This document shows positions 1 through 10,668 of a DNA stretch of 64,000 nt, in pieces (within the stretch, counting starts at the first letter, position 1; the number at the start of each line of letters is the position of its first letter). Under the pieces are notes generated by a model, which ran no database searches, was not told the DNA's origin, and was given only the letters and a program-made list of their open reading frames with translations. The stretch is taken from NCBI GenBank assembly GCA_922989275.2, contig OV277861.1, positions 44,741,623 through 44,805,622 of the forward strand. Reading direction: 5' to 3'. The DNA is from Gari tellinella (Eukaryota; Mollusca; Bivalvia; Cardiida; Psammobiidae). The translations under genes and the position numbers were made by a program.

Positions 1-656
1 AAAAAAATGTTTGGTCTACTGTAGTGCTAGATCTATCATATATAAGAAAAGGAATATAACTTCACGGACAGGGCGACCCTGGCCGGGACGAGTCTATCGT
101 ACCCTTTTCGCTAATCATGCAGAACTTACAAATAAACACGGTTACGGTAGACAGAGAAATGATTTTACTTCACATTGATACCAAATATTGCACTATGACT
201 TCTATTTTCAGCGAGTACGAGAGTACAATTTCTGAAGAAACTCCCGTTTTTTCCGAGGTAGGAAAAGATAGTGGCCGGGTATCCAGTCCATTTCCACATT
301 CAAATCTTATCCGCGAGTGATATCGACCCTGTTTTCTGCTTGTTGCTTTGAAGAAATGACACATAAGGTCCAAAGATAATGTTTATTTCAAAATTCAACC
401 AACGACACAGCCTCAAAATTAAAATGTACCATTACAATATGTAAATCTATTTTCCTTCTAGCATTCAACGGCGTCGATAGAAAACAACCGTCTAGATGCT
501 TGACCTGAACGTTGATTGGTCGGGTCCATCCTCTCAACCAATCAGCGCTGGGATCAAACAGCAAAGCTCGTCAATTCAAATAGAGGCTTGATCGTGGGGA
601 AATTGACGCTACTTATAAATTCCAGGGACATTTTCTGTTGAATTGAGATATGAGGC

Positions 657-1510
657 TGTGTCGTTGGTTGAATTTTGAAATAAACATTAGCTTTGGATCT
701 TAACATGCTTTAAGTGATCAGTAATCTTCCATACATGAAACAAGCTATTAGGTAATGGAATTAAACCCCTCTTAACTGGAAACCCCTCTAAACTAGAACC
801 TTTTGTTGTCCCCACACATGTTTCACTGTCGTTGGTTGAATTTTGAAATAAACATTAGCTTTGGACCGTAACATGCTTTAAGTGATCAGTTATCTTCCAT
901 ACATGAAACAAGCTATTAGGTAATGGAATTAAACCCATCTTAACTGGAAACCCCTCTAAACTAGAACCTTCTGTTGTCCCCACACATGTTTCACTGTCGT
1001 TGGTTGAATTTTTAAATAGACATAATAATCATTAGCATTGGACCTTAACATGATTTAAGTGATCAGTAATCTTCCATACTTGAAACAAGCTATTAGGTAA
1101 TGGAATTAAACCCCTCTTAACTGGAAACCCCTCTAAACCGGAACCTTTTGTTGTCCGCACACATGTTTCACTGTCGTTGGTTGAATTTTGAAATAGACAT
1201 TAGCATTGGACTCTAACACGCTTTAAGTGATCAGTAATCTTCCATACTTGAAACAAGCTATTAGGTAATGGAATTAAACCCCTCTTAACTGGAAACCCCT
1301 CTAAACCGGAACCTTTTGTTGTCCGCACACATGTTTCACTGTCGTTGGTTGAATTTTGAAATAGACATTAGCATTGGACTCTAACATGCTTTAAGTGATC
1401 AGTAATCTTCCATACTTGAAACAAGTTATTAGGTAATGGAATTAAACCCCTCTTAACTGGAAACCCCTCTAAACCGGAACCTTTTGTTGTCCGCACACAT
1501 GTTTCACTGT
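657..1510 (+). repeat. Five tandem ~170-bp repeat units
   Basis: Five near-identical units start with GTCGTTGGTTGAATTTT at about 659, 828, 996, 1173 and 1341, and each ends with CACACATGTTTCACT. Each unit contains segments reading AACCCCTCTTAACTGGAAACC and CTAAACCGGAACC, which resemble the ends of the CAGTG fold-back elements at 3535-4179 and 20377-20769. The array is in the left arm of the inverted repeat only. The first unit also overlaps a short inverted repeat with 363-413, where the same GTCGTTGGTTGAATTTT motif is on the other strand. Confidence 0.9.
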
Positions 1511-1669
1511 ATTATATTGTTCGATTTTTCTGACCTGTCAGAGTTATTTTTAGAACAGAATAGCTCATAATGGTAAAGAGATAACAGGGTAACATCGGAT
1601 TTATATAGTCGTACACTTTCCAACTTGAGATAAGCATGACCCTTGTACAGCACGAGACAGCTGCGCTAA

Positions 1670-1889
1670 TTTTACTGATATGTTATTCATTCTCAATAAA
1701 CGTGTTTATGCTAAAAACTTTTAAATACATTGCAAACAGGTTGGAGCCAGATCAGACGCCGGGTAACCCGGCGTCTGATCAGGCTCCAACCTGTTTGCCA
1801 CCCAGATTAAAAAGCTAAAATTAAATTTCTACAGTTTAGTGCACTGTGTTTGCGTTTATTCGAGAAATAATAATGTCTTCTCTACTGTA
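1670..1889. mobile_element. MITE family A, diverged copy
   Basis: It has the family-A layout: a degraded left end with TTCTCAATAAACG, a central hairpin at 1732-1799 with GATCAGACGCCGGG, and a right end TCTTCTCTACTGTA. The flank at 1600-1680 reappears inverted at 46040-46140, so a larger segment has been copied. Confidence 0.7.
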
Positions 1890-2204
1890 CATTACACAGA
1901 ATAAATACAGCTTTCCGTATCACGGAAATCAACGAGTACGGTGATCATCCCCTTTAAAATTTTAGAATGTTCCAATCTAAAAATAACTCTGACAGGTCAG
2001 AAGAAAACACTAATAGGTTACACCGGGATGGAAAGGTGGCTAGAGTCTCCAACTCACTGGGAATCGAAATGGCGACTGATGGAAGTTTTTACCCCTTCAC
2101 TGCCGTGACGTCATCAAGTTTTAACAATTGTCGTTAGCTTTTATTTCTCAAAATAAAATTTAAGCGATTTTGACTTAAGAAAAATTGAAATGAATGTCAA
2201 ACAG

Positions 2205-2262
2205 TTTGTATCCTGATCAGACGCCGCGTTACGAATCAGGATTCAAACTGTTTGCAAATAAC
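2205..2262. repeat. Eroded family-G hairpin in the left arm
   Basis: The left arm has CAAACAGTTTGTATCCTGATCAG followed by an interrupted second half. The paired place in the right arm, 22380-22450, keeps a complete palindrome with GATCAGACGCCGCG. The left copy has therefore lost part of its stem since the arms separated. Confidence 0.6.
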
Positions 2263-2599
2263 AAGTGTACTCGGGGTAAGGTAATGAAGGGGTTAATAAC
2301 ATGTCGAGCGGGCAATTTTCCAAATAATGCACATGTTTGTCGTCTTTTCTAGCGATGCATGTTAGTCCAATTTTAAATATTGTTCAACCTCTAAGACTTT
2401 TGGGGTAATAGTTTTGGCAATGTTGTCCATGAAATGTCCCTTTATTTTTTCAAAATGACGGAAACACGGAGGTTTATTTTGGTCTCCTAATCCCTGGAAC
2501 CACATGTCCTTACAATAACGGTAGTGTTTTAAAACAACATCCCTAGGATCTGGAACATATCTGAAATAAATAAAGCGGAGTAGAGAAGTCGTTATTCTT

Positions 2600-2766
2600 C
2601 ACTGCCGGTGTAGGGGGTCATTCTACTGCGAGTCGATGGGGTCCTTCTTCTACCGTCTGGGTCAATTTTCTACATAGTAAAATGACCCGGGTCACTGTCC
2701 TACGTAGTGACACGACCCATGGGTCATTTTAGCACGGGTGGGTCATTCTACTGCGCTACACCGGCG
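2600..2766. repeat. GACCCATGGGTCA-type repeat, left arm copy
   Basis: A stretch rich in GACCCATGGGTCA and GGGTCATTCTACTGCG begins and ends near CACCGGCGTA and GCCGGTGTAG. It pairs with 21880-22040 in the right arm. Related CCGGTGTAATGAC repeats occur at 37500-37730 and 48775-48985. Confidence 0.6.
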
Positions 2767-2965
2767 TACACTGGAGAAAACGTTATTCTTTCCTGTTTAA
2801 ACGCAAAATGAAGAAAATTACAACTTTTAGACAATGTTGAATGTTGATTTTAACCTGGACGGCAAACAGTTTGGAGCCTGATCAGATTTCAAACTGTTTG
2901 CATCGGAAATGATACATTTAGCGTAAACGCTTTTATTGGGAAAGAATAACGTCTTCTCCACTGTA
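2767..2965. mobile_element. MITE family A, copy with shortened hairpin
   Basis: It begins TACACTGGAGAAAACG and ends CTTCTCCACTGTA, with inner ends related to GTTTAAACGC and GCGTAAACGC. The central hairpin at 2863-2903 lacks the GACGCCG tip. It pairs with 21667-21879 in the right arm, where the same shortened hairpin is present, so it was inserted before the arms duplicated. Confidence 0.8.
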
Positions 2966-3216
2966 TAAACGAGATTATGCTTACATGTAACACTTTCATG
3001 ATCAAATTTATCGAGAGATTTTAACCTTTCAACGCCATATCGTCTGGTTTAATATTGTTTTCTGTAATTATCGTTTTAAAGTAAATTTTTTGAAACGAGT
3101 GTCCAAACTGTTTGCAAAAGTGTTTTATGACGTCATTTATAGTGCAAAGGTTAAGCGATTGCTACCAGATCTGACGCCTGATCCGGCTTCAAACTGTTTG
3201 TCACTCAAAATGAAAA

Positions 3217-3414
3217 TACAGTCGAACTTCGAAATCTCGAACTCGCTTAACTCGAATTATTCGATATTTCGAAACTTGAATTTGCCATATTTCAAGCTCG
3301 GTTTAGGTGAACATACCCGTGTTTCAAAGTTAAAACGCGGCTTAGGCGCGTTTTAACTTTTAGATATGGGTATGTTCGATTTAACCGAGTTCGAGATATC
3401 GAAGTTCGACTGTA
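3217..3414. mobile_element. MITE family D (TACAGTCGAACTTCGA ends)
   Basis: The terminal inverted repeat TACAGTCGAACTTCGA is followed by TCTCGAACTCG and a central stem around AAAACGCGGCTTAG. The element is nearly a complete hairpin. The paired copy is at 20889-21086 and a third is at 38872-39063. The CAGTNGAAC...TCGA start and the flanking TA resemble pogo/Tigger-type ends; that assignment is inference. Confidence 0.85.
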
Positions 3415-3534
3415 CAGTGAAGCTCAATTATAACGGAATCGTCGTGTCCTCATTTCTTTCATTATATCGAAATTTGTAATGTTATGTTTTATTTCGCAAA
3501 AGACATATATGTCATGTCTATCAGCATTGTATAG

Positions 3535-4179
3535 TACAGTGACAACCCTCTTAACCGGACATGTGTGGGGACAACATAAATTTCCGGTTTATAGGGATTT
3601 CTGGTTTAAAGGGGTTTTAATCCATTACCCAATAGCTTGTTTCTTGTATGAAAGCTAGCGGACACTTAAAGCAGGTTGAAAGTATAGCAGAATGCGCCTT
3701 GAGGCGCATTCTGCTTTACTTTCAACCTACCTTAAGCTATCATCTACTTGAACATAGAAGTTTGTTCATAATTATATTTCTTAACCCTTTAACCCATAGC
3801 CTGTTTCTAGTATTTAAGATATGTGACCTATTAAAGCAGGCTAAAAGTAAAGCAGAATGCGCCCTAGGGCGCATTCTGCTTTACTTTCAGCCTGCTTTAA
3901 GTTACTATCTGCTAGGATATCGAAAACAATTATTACGGTACATATTCATGACAGTATAAAATGGAACTATTTCTTTGGCGGATGGATAAAAGGAATGCGC
4001 TAAAAGTCGCTTCTATAAGGGAAAGGGTTAAGGGTAGGAATGATTCGAAGACATTGAAATGAGTATTAATGGTGTCACGGGGAAAAATAAAAATGGGTTG
4101 CAAACGGGACCAAAGTTTTTGTCCGGTTTAGAGAGAATTCCGGTATTCAGAGGTTCCGGTTTAGATGGGTTCCACTGTA
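3535..4179. mobile_element. CAGTG/ACCGG fold-back element carrying hairpin cassette 2
   Basis: The ends are TACAGTGACAACCCTCTTAACCGG and, inverted, CCGGTTTAGATGGGTTCCACTGTA. Its centre at about 3667-3737 is the GCAGAATGCGCC hairpin. A second element (3785-4027) has inserted inside it. The paired copy in the right arm, 20377-20769, has the same shell and hairpin but lacks the nested insert. Confidence 0.85.
3785..4027. mobile_element. TTAA-flanked MITE carrying hairpin cassette 2
   Basis: The element starts CCCTTTAACCCATAGCC, ends TATAAGGGAAAGGG, and is flanked by TTAA at 3781-3784 and 4028-4031. The paired site in the right arm (20533-20536) has a single TTAA and no element. A second copy is at 10388-10631 with the same flanks. 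TTAA duplication is the habit of piggyBac-type and some Kolobok-type elements. Its core at about 3833-3902 is the GCAGAATGCGCC hairpin. Confidence 0.9.
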
Positions 4180-4194
4180 TATATATTCACTGTA

Positions 4195-4334
4195 AGTCGT
4201 TTGAAATTCCTTAAAGAGGCTCGCAACCGGATTTAGCATTAAAAATAGTAATTTGTTAATATATGTCAAATGCTTATATAAATGGGTAAGATGTAGTTTA
4301 GGATAATAAATTCTGTTAAAAAATGCATTAATTA
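4195..4334. other. AT-rich stretch with no recognised feature
   Basis: This follows the inner end of the left arm. I see no coding frame, hairpin or familiar repeat. Confidence 0.5.
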
Positions 4335-4745
4335 AATTTTCTTGTCGTCTGCTTCAATTTTGTTGCTTGCAATATCGTTTCAAAGTTAAATGTAAGGCAG
4401 TATAACTGAAAAAAATTCAATACGAGTGCCAAACAGTTTGGATCCTGATCAGACGTCGCGTTTCGCGAAACGCGGCGTCTGATTAAGGTGCTAAATGTTT
4501 GCAAACGTTCCTTTAGGCGAGAGTGAGTCTAATTCCCACAGTTTCATTGTCGTCTGCTTCAATTTTGTTGTCTGCAGTATCTTTTTAAAGTTAATTGTAA
4601 GGAACGCGACGTCTGATCAGGATCCAAACTGTTTGGCACTCGTATTGAATTTTTTTCAGTTATACTGCCTTACATCTAACTTTGAAACGATATTGCAAGC
4701 AACAAAATTGAAGCAGACGACAAGAAAATTTAAAGGAGTAAACTA
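4335..4745. repeat. Fold-back pair with family-G hairpins
   Basis: The segment 4335-4455 (TTTTCTTGTCGTCTGCTTC ... CGAGTGCCAAACAGTTTGGA) is the reverse complement of 4612-4745. Between them is a GACGTCGCG/CGCGGCGTC hairpin at about 4447-4485. This is a family-G element whose two halves are both preserved, giving a stem of about 120 bp. Confidence 0.8.
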
Positions 4746-4861
4746 TCACAAAAGTTTAGCAGTGGAAGGATAAAGCAGTTATTTGTATTTAAAGAAATAA
4801 ATCTATGGAACTAGTGATGATAATTATAAAAAAAAAAGTTGTTAAGAAAAAAAAAGACTGT

Positions 4862-4932
4862 ACCCTGTGTGGCTCGAACCGGCTACCCCCTACATGCCAG
4901 GCAGACTTGCAACGTATTGCGCCACGGCAACT
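4862..4932 (-). repeat. tRNA-like sequence, probable SINE head or tRNA pseudogene
   Basis: On the minus strand it reads GCCGTGGCGCAATACGTTGC followed about 30 bases later by GCCGGTTCGAGCC, matching the spacing of A and B boxes. I did not find a convincing acceptor stem, so a functional tRNA is unlikely. Confidence 0.45.
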
Positions 4933-5129
4933 TTGTTGGAATTTGGCTTGTTAGTTAATTATAATTGTGAACCTAATTATGTTTTTACGCTTATGTATAA
5001 ACAATTTTTATTCAATGAATTATCTATTCTACTTATTCTGGGACAATGCTTGCTGCTTTATAAACGGGAGAAGAAAACAAACCCACAAACTACACCTCAA
5101 ATAAACAGTCACACATGTTAGTATGCGAG

Positions 5130-6070
5130 AAGAGTGACGTCATTTCAGTCGGGAAAGTCCCTGACAACGGCCATAATTTACTCTTAGTTTTTTTTTTCGC
5201 TAAGAAAATAATTAAGTATTTTCTTAGAGTAAATGTTAGAGAAAAATAATCTTATTTGAAAATGTTAGAGTTTAGAAAATTCTTAGTTAAATACTAAGAA
5301 TGTTTCAGAATACGGCCCTAGGAGAGAGACAAAAGCATGCAATGTTGAAGGCACGTGGACCTGTGGTCGCCCTGAGGCGAGAGGTTCTGTTGAGTACGCT
5401 CTAATGAACGCAGGGCAGGGTCACTCTACCTTCAGTACATGTTCATGTTCATGAACAATAGAGAAAGACGTAATTATTTCCCAATATTTACAGTCACCCT
5501 GTAAAGTCTTTATGTAATCCTATTAAAAATATGCAATACATCTGCCGATGAACCTACAATTCAAAACTGGTTTTAACCAGTTCGGATCTACCCCGTGCTA
5601 TTCGTGGACTTCTTCAAATAGACTACATCGGAAACTTAACACTAAGCTCCCATTGGTCGACGGTCATATGACACTAGCGGAGTGATACAGACCCATAGGT
5701 CGTTGCCATCGCGTTGCTATGTGTGTAAATGGGTTAAGAAAACAACCGCGACCTGTATTTTTAGAATGTGCTTTGGCATTAGATATTCAAGTTGCACTGT
5801 TATTTGTTTGCCTTGTAAGTCTTTTCCATTCACAGACAGAAAGTTTACTGGAAAAAATCCTGAATTTTAATACAGTTACAGTACATGTAGTTGGGACTAC
5901 TTTCTCACCATATTTAGAAACTGGAATGGCTATTACACGACATTACATCTACCAAACCTCTTTGACCGGTATATGATAAATTCTTATACAGAAAAACAAA
6001 TCTGGCCAATAAACACATTAAATTGACAAGACAGAAAATATAAATATAAGGAATAAACAACATCTCTTTG
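5130..6070. other. Gene-free stretch
   Basis: This contains AT-rich sequence (5190-5310, rich in TTAGAGTAAA and TTCTTAGT) and no supported gene. Two overlapping open frames at 5682-5976 have no recognisable domain and no splice or family support. Confidence 0.4.
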
Positions 6071-6074
6071 CCGC

Positions 6075-6183
6075 TCATGACGGTATGACTACATTAGCTT
6101 CGGGGGGTAAATTTAACGTAAACGCCCTTCGGGCGTTTACTAAATGTACCCCCTGCGAAGCTAATGTAGTCATACCGTCATGA
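6075..6183. repeat. Long near-perfect hairpin
   Basis: The arms TCATGACGGTATGACTACAT and its complement enclose GGGTAAATTTAACGTAAACG...CGTTTAC. The tip is CGCCCTTCGGGCG. It is about 109 bp and the only copy of this hairpin I found in the window. The flanking text 6184-6400 has family-A features (TTTATTCCTATAATAAACGC and a GACGTCGG/CCGGCGTC hairpin at 6262-6326). Confidence 0.8.
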
Positions 6184-6420
6184 ACGTCAAAAATATGTTG
6201 TTTATTCCTATAATAAACGCATTTGTGCTAAAACTATTAGAATCTATATCCATTACAGACGCTTTGGAGCCAGACAAGACGTCGGATAACCCGGCGTCTG
6301 AGCAAGCTTCAAACTGCCTGCCACTCAGATTAAAGAAAATCAGAAGAAATTTCAAAAAGATTTTGTTTTTTAATTTTATGCCATTGCTGTTGCGTTTCCT
6401 CTAAACGGAAAAGAACTTCA
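6184..6420. mobile_element. MITE family A, diverged copy
   Basis: It shows TTATTCCTATAATAAACGCA, a central CAGACGCTTTGGAGCC...GGCGTCTGAGC hairpin, and a right part GCGTTTCCTCTAAACGGAAAAGAA. Both ends are decayed. Confidence 0.6.
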
Positions 6421-7390
6421 ACTTTTATTTATTCAAGCAAAGTCCTGCAATGCAGGAAACATCAGCATACAAATAATAATAATAATTACAGTCACATGAC
6501 AACCAGTATGCACGTGGAAAACGGCTTTTCACGTAAGCGAATTTTGTTAGATTGTATAAGATTTCATGGTCACATTTCCAGCTCTAGGAACATGAATTAT
6601 CATGTTCCGCGAGTGGTCAGGTAGCCATTTTGGTCAAGTTTTTGGTCAAGTTTAATAAAGTATTATCTAATTTAGAAAATTGCATGAGAATGAAAAATCT
6701 ACTTTTAAAAGTTACCACGTATTTTAGGGCAAAAAGGTAATTGTTAGATAATTAGGTCCAAAAAACCGTTTTTCATGTGTATTTAACAAAATAGTGAATG
6801 AAGACACTAAACTATTAGAGGTGAATATTTGTTTCTTATTGTTTTTGTCTAAAACTTTGTCAATAAAGTTATGAGTGAGGGTACCCTGGTTCTCAATGTT
6901 CTGATATAGTGACATAAAATAACTAAATTATAAATGTATGTCAATATCGCAGAAGATTAAGACAACGGTAAAGTTGTATTTTTATTGATTGATATACATG
7001 TATTTATAAAATTTTCATGTGAATTTTCCTCAATATTTCTTTGATATGTCCATTGTTATATTTTATGATTAGTCATATAGCAAAAATCATTATTAATTTT
7101 GTAATTCCGAGTTAGATATTATACATTTAAACCTTTTTTCATATACATTGACTTCTACTATTTAAGTTATAGACCAGGACATCTATAATTATCAAGATGT
7201 AGAAATCAATGCTATCAAATATAAAGAATTCTCAAACGACCATCTTGAAAAGCTATTCCATCGGTCATTCAATCAATTAATTGCCTCACGAGTCAATTAT
7301 ACAATGTGTCAAATAATAGATATGTTAGTCTCAAAGCTTTTGCTCCAGCTAAGAGGAGCATTTCGAACACTAAAATCGTTATTTCTGCAT
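6421..7390. other. AT-rich gene-free stretch
   Basis: I see no coding frame with family support. An open frame on the minus strand at 6724-6915 has no recognisable domain. Confidence 0.4.
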
Positions 7391-7505
7391 TAAACCCTAT
7401 GGTGTTACTACACATTAGAATCGTCTCTTTGAGACGATTCCAATGAGTAGTTACACCATAGCATTTGGGTGTATATGAGTGAAAAAGGATTTTTCCAGTT
7501 TACGC
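7366..7505. mobile_element. Fold-back element family E (CTATGGTGT core)
   Basis: The core hairpin at 7398-7461 has arms CTATGGTGTTACTAC and its complement with a GTCTCTTTGAGAC tip. It is flanked by TTATTTCTGCATTAAACC. Other copies are at 43088-43152, about 56640-56820 (half), and 57043-57103. Confidence 0.75.
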
Positions 7506-8136
7506 ATTTGGCGTGCTGTATAACATTATACATTTAAGGAGCTATGAATAAATCCAAAGCATCCAGCATAATTTAAATTAAGTTTATGAAGAGATAAAAC
7601 ATTAGAACACATGTATAATACGTGCATATAGTTGCGCGGATTAAGTAATACATCCATCAATCTATAACACTATACAAATTAGGAGAGCTGTTTTTAACTC
7701 CAAAGTATCACAACCAATGAATTAATTAATTGTTCAATCAACTATCTGTCAATTGATCAAGCAATGAATGTATAGCTCAAGATTTCAAAAATATTAGCTC
7801 ATTATTCAACAATTAGATTCTTCATAAAATGTACCAGTAACATTGGCATGTACATGTATAGTTCAAATAGAGATTTTATTTCAAATTGAGTTTATTTATT
7901 TTGTTTAAAATGTTTCATAACGATGTCACAAAATATAGCGAGTTTTTTAAGTTCTACGTGACTTTCTATTTGGAATAGATCAATAAATTTCATCATATTA
8001 GGGTATGTATAAAAATGTTTGCTCACGTATTTTTTACGATCGGTTAATGAAGAATAACGTCTTCTCCACAGTACAGAGATACGGCACGGTTGTATTCAAT
8101 AAAACTTCATTAATTTTGTAAATAGTGTTGAAGGCA

Positions 8137-8378
8137 TACAGTGGAGAAAACGTTATTCTTTCCCAATAAACGTTTTTACGCTTAATCTATTATTTCCCAT
8201 GCAAACAGTTTGGAGCCAGATCAGACGCCGGGTAACCCGGCGTCTGATCAGGCTCCAAACTGTTTGCCGTCCAGGTTAAAATCACCATTAAAAATTGTCT
8301 AAAAGTTGTAATTTTCTTCATTTTTGTGCGTTTCGTTTGCGTTTAAACAGGAAAGAATATAACGTTTTCTCCACTGTA
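8137..8378. mobile_element. MITE family A
   Basis: The ends are TACAGTGGAGAAAACG and CGTTTTCTCCACTGTA. Subterminal boxes are TTCTTTCCCAATAAACG and CGTTTAAACAGGAAAGAA. The central hairpin at 8198-8269 is complete. Confidence 0.9.
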
Positions 8379-8417
8379 AAGCTTAAAGCACACAAGATTG
8401 ACAATTGAGAATACTTA

Positions 8418-8655
8418 ATTCTACCCCATTTAGACGCAAACTAAACACAATGCAATGCAATCAAAAGTAGAAAATTACAGTACTTTTTGAAATTGCTCAC
8501 GATTCGTTTAAACCTGAGTTGCAACCCGTTTGAAGCCTTATCAGACGCCGGGTTATCCGGCGTTTGATCTGGCTTCAAACTGATTGCAATGGAAATAATA
8601 CAATGTAGTTGACTAAGCGCGTTTATTGAAAAAGAATTAGGTCTTCTCCACTGTA
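8418..8655. mobile_element. MITE family A, left end decayed
   Basis: The right end GTCTTCTCCACTGTA and central hairpin (8523-8590, GACGCCGGGTTATCCGGCG) are clear. The left end is reduced to CATTTAGACGCAAACTAAA. Confidence 0.8.
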
Positions 8656-8778
8656 TATTTAACAATAAACATCAAATATTCTGTTTATTTTATAAATGTT
8701 AACAAAAGCTTAGCGTGACAATAACTCTCTCACGTGCTGGCAATCAATTTCGTTTATGTAAATTAATTACACTTCATG

Positions 8779-9019
8779 TACAGTGGAGATAAACGTTATT
8801 CTTTCCCGTTTAAACGCAAACGAAACGCACACAAATGAGGAAAATTACAACTTTTAGACAATTTTGAATGTTGATTTTAACCTGGACGGCAAACAGTTTG
8901 GAGCCTGATCAGACGCCGGGTTACCCGGCGTCTGATCTGGCTCCAAACTGTTTGCATTGGAAATAATAGATTAAGCGTAAACGCGTTTATTGGGAAAGAA
9001 TAACGTTTTCTCCACTGTA
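8779..9019. mobile_element. MITE family A
   Basis: It begins TACAGTGGAGATAAACG and ends GTTTTCTCCACTGTA. The central hairpin at 8888-8955 is near perfect. Confidence 0.9.
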
Positions 9020-9274
9020 TACTTCATGTATGTTTGTGACTTTAGTCAACATTCTTCACAGTATGAGCGACCTTGTGACAGTTGTTGCAAACAGTCTGGA
9101 TCCAGATCAGACACCGATGTATATAACTGCTCATGTATATTGTAGATCAAAGTTTTTTGACACTTCGATATTTATAATAGTTTTAAAGGAAAAGAGAACA
9201 CATTCGCAAACATCAGTTACGAAGCACGCTAAATGCTGACCCTTCATCTGCTAATCAAGGCGTTACTAGACTTT

Positions 9275-9345
9275 GCAAACAGTTTGGATCTAGATCAGAC
9301 GCCGCGAACAGTGGCGTCTGATCTGGGTCCAAACCGTTTGCCCTC
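9275..9345. repeat. Family-G hairpin
   Basis: The arms CAAACAGTTTGGATC and their complement enclose GATCAGACGCCGCG. The flanking TTTGCA and CTCGT are as in other family-G copies. A half copy lies at 9085-9120. Confidence 0.75.
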
Positions 9346-9539
9346 GTAAGAAGTATTCTTAGGTTGGTGTGAAATTTAAATTATATTTAAAACAAACATG
9401 ACAGACGACAACTGATCAGTAGACGCCATTGTAGCAGACGAAAGGTTGATGTATTAGCCATTGCCCTTGCATATTCACGTTGCAATGATCATTACAAACC
9501 AGCAAAATTTATGCTACGTTTATTATAACATCCAACCAA

Positions 9540-9765
9540 TTAACCGTTTACCCAATAAATGGCATTTTCGCATTTTATTTATAGGACACATGCAAACAGT
9601 GTAGACTCTGACCAGACGCCGCATAGTGCGGCGTCTGGCCAGAGTCTACAATGTTTGCTGATGCTAAATATAGATAAAAAACAAATCGAAAATGAAATTT
9701 AGACCAGGCACTCAAAATGGATTAATCCAATATACATGTATACGCATGGAAGAAGTCACCAAGTG
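9540..9765. mobile_element. Fold-back element family F
   Basis: The core hairpin at 9590-9660 has arms GCAAACAGTGTAGACTCT with GACGCCGCATAGTGCGGCG. The outer arms CATTTTCGCATTTTATTTA and CAAATCGAAAATGAAATTTAG are also complementary-like. Other copies are at 11290-11512, 27075-27262 and 39197-39410. Confidence 0.7.
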
Positions 9766-9884
9766 CAAATGGGTTGAAACTGTTTTCCATACCAATGCTA
9801 GCATCCTGGCGATCATCTAATCAGGTGTCAATTCATATATAAATATAAACCTGGTATAATAATAATTCATCTGGAGTCGCCTGT

Positions 9885-10085
9885 GGATACAGCAAAAAAT
9901 TATTCTTTCCAGTTTAAGTGCAAACGAAAAGATAACGGAATACAATCAAATGAGAAAAATACAACTTTTAAAATATCAAACAGTTTGGAACCTGATCAGA
10001 CGCGGTCTTCAACCTGTTTGCAGTGGAAATAATAGTTTAAGCATAAACGCCTTTATTGGGTTATTAATAACGTCTTCTCTACTGT
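9885..10085. mobile_element. MITE family A, shortened hairpin
   Basis: It ends CGTCTTCTCTACTGTA and directly abuts the next copy, sharing the TA. The hairpin at 9975-10025 lacks its GC-rich tip. Confidence 0.75.
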
Positions 10086-10336
10086 ACAGTGGAGAATCTG
10101 TTATTCTTTCCCGTTTAAACGCAAACGTACGCAAACGCAAAACACTAAAATGTAGAAAAGTACAATTTTTTGACAATTCTGATAATTCATCTTTATCTTG
10201 GTGGCAAACAGTTTGGAGCATGATCAGATGCCGGGTTACCCGGCGTCTGATCTGGCTCCAAACTGTTTGCACTGGAAATAATAGTTTAACCATAAACGCC
10301 TTTATTGGGTTATTAACAACGTCTTCTCTTCTATAC
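10084..10336. mobile_element. MITE family A
   Basis: It begins TACAGTGGAGAATCTG and ends GTCTTCTCTTCTATA. The hairpin at 10204-10270 is complete. It is joined head to tail with the preceding copy. Confidence 0.85.
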
Positions 10337-10387
10337 GTCATATAAAGCTGCCCCCTGTCTCCAGAGAACATTTTTCTCACTGCTTAA

Positions 10388-10631
10388 CCCTTTACCTTAT
10401 AGCCTGTTTCTAGTTTTGAAGACAGGTGACCACTTAAAGCAGGTTGAAAGTAAAGCAGAATGTGCCTTAAGGCACATTCTGCTTTACTTTCAGCCTGCTT
10501 TAACTTAAAATCTGCTAGGCTATATAAAATATTTGTTATGGTAATTGTTCATGAGGGTATAAACTGGAACTATTTTCTTCAGCGGAGGAATCAATTAAAT
10601 ACGCTAAAAGTCGCTTATAGGGGGGAAAGGG
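10388..10631. mobile_element. TTAA-flanked MITE carrying hairpin cassette 2
   Basis: TTAA at 10384-10387 and 10632-10635 flank an element that starts CCCTTTACCTTATAGCC and ends ATAGGGGGGAAAGGG. The central hairpin (about 10433-10502) is the GCAGAATGTGCC variant. It is very similar to 3785-4027. Confidence 0.9.
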
Positions 10632-10668
10632 TTAAAGCCACTAAAGGCAATTCCTATGACTCTATAAA

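Larger units (their letters stand above)
1..4194 (+). repeat. Left arm of a giant inverted repeat
   Basis: This segment is the reverse complement, with gaps, of 20361-25527. Matching blocks include 1-650 with 24880-25527, 1807-2965 with 21650-22838, 2966-3735 with 20570-21410, and 4030-4194 with 20361-20530. The match ends at the motif TATATATATTCACTGTAA on the inner side. On the outer side it stops within about ten bases of the start of the window, so the true outer end may lie outside. Differences between the arms are discrete element insertions plus a block at 657-1806 that is absent on the right. This could be a segmental inverted duplication, a very large fold-back element, or partly an assembly effect. 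Confidence 0.85.

Noticed and set aside
117..320. Gene duplicated in both inverted-repeat arms (67 codons, and again at 25217-25420)
   Set aside because: The frame is kept on both strands in both arms simply because the DNA is duplicated. No domain is recognised and opposite-strand frames of equal length exist.
657..1510. Possible CRISPR array
   Set aside because: The units are ~170 bp, identical across their whole length, with no unique spacers, in an animal genome.
5682..5976. Small secreted or membrane protein
   Set aside because: Two overlapping frames of similar length, no family match I recognise, no splice signals or repeats supporting it.
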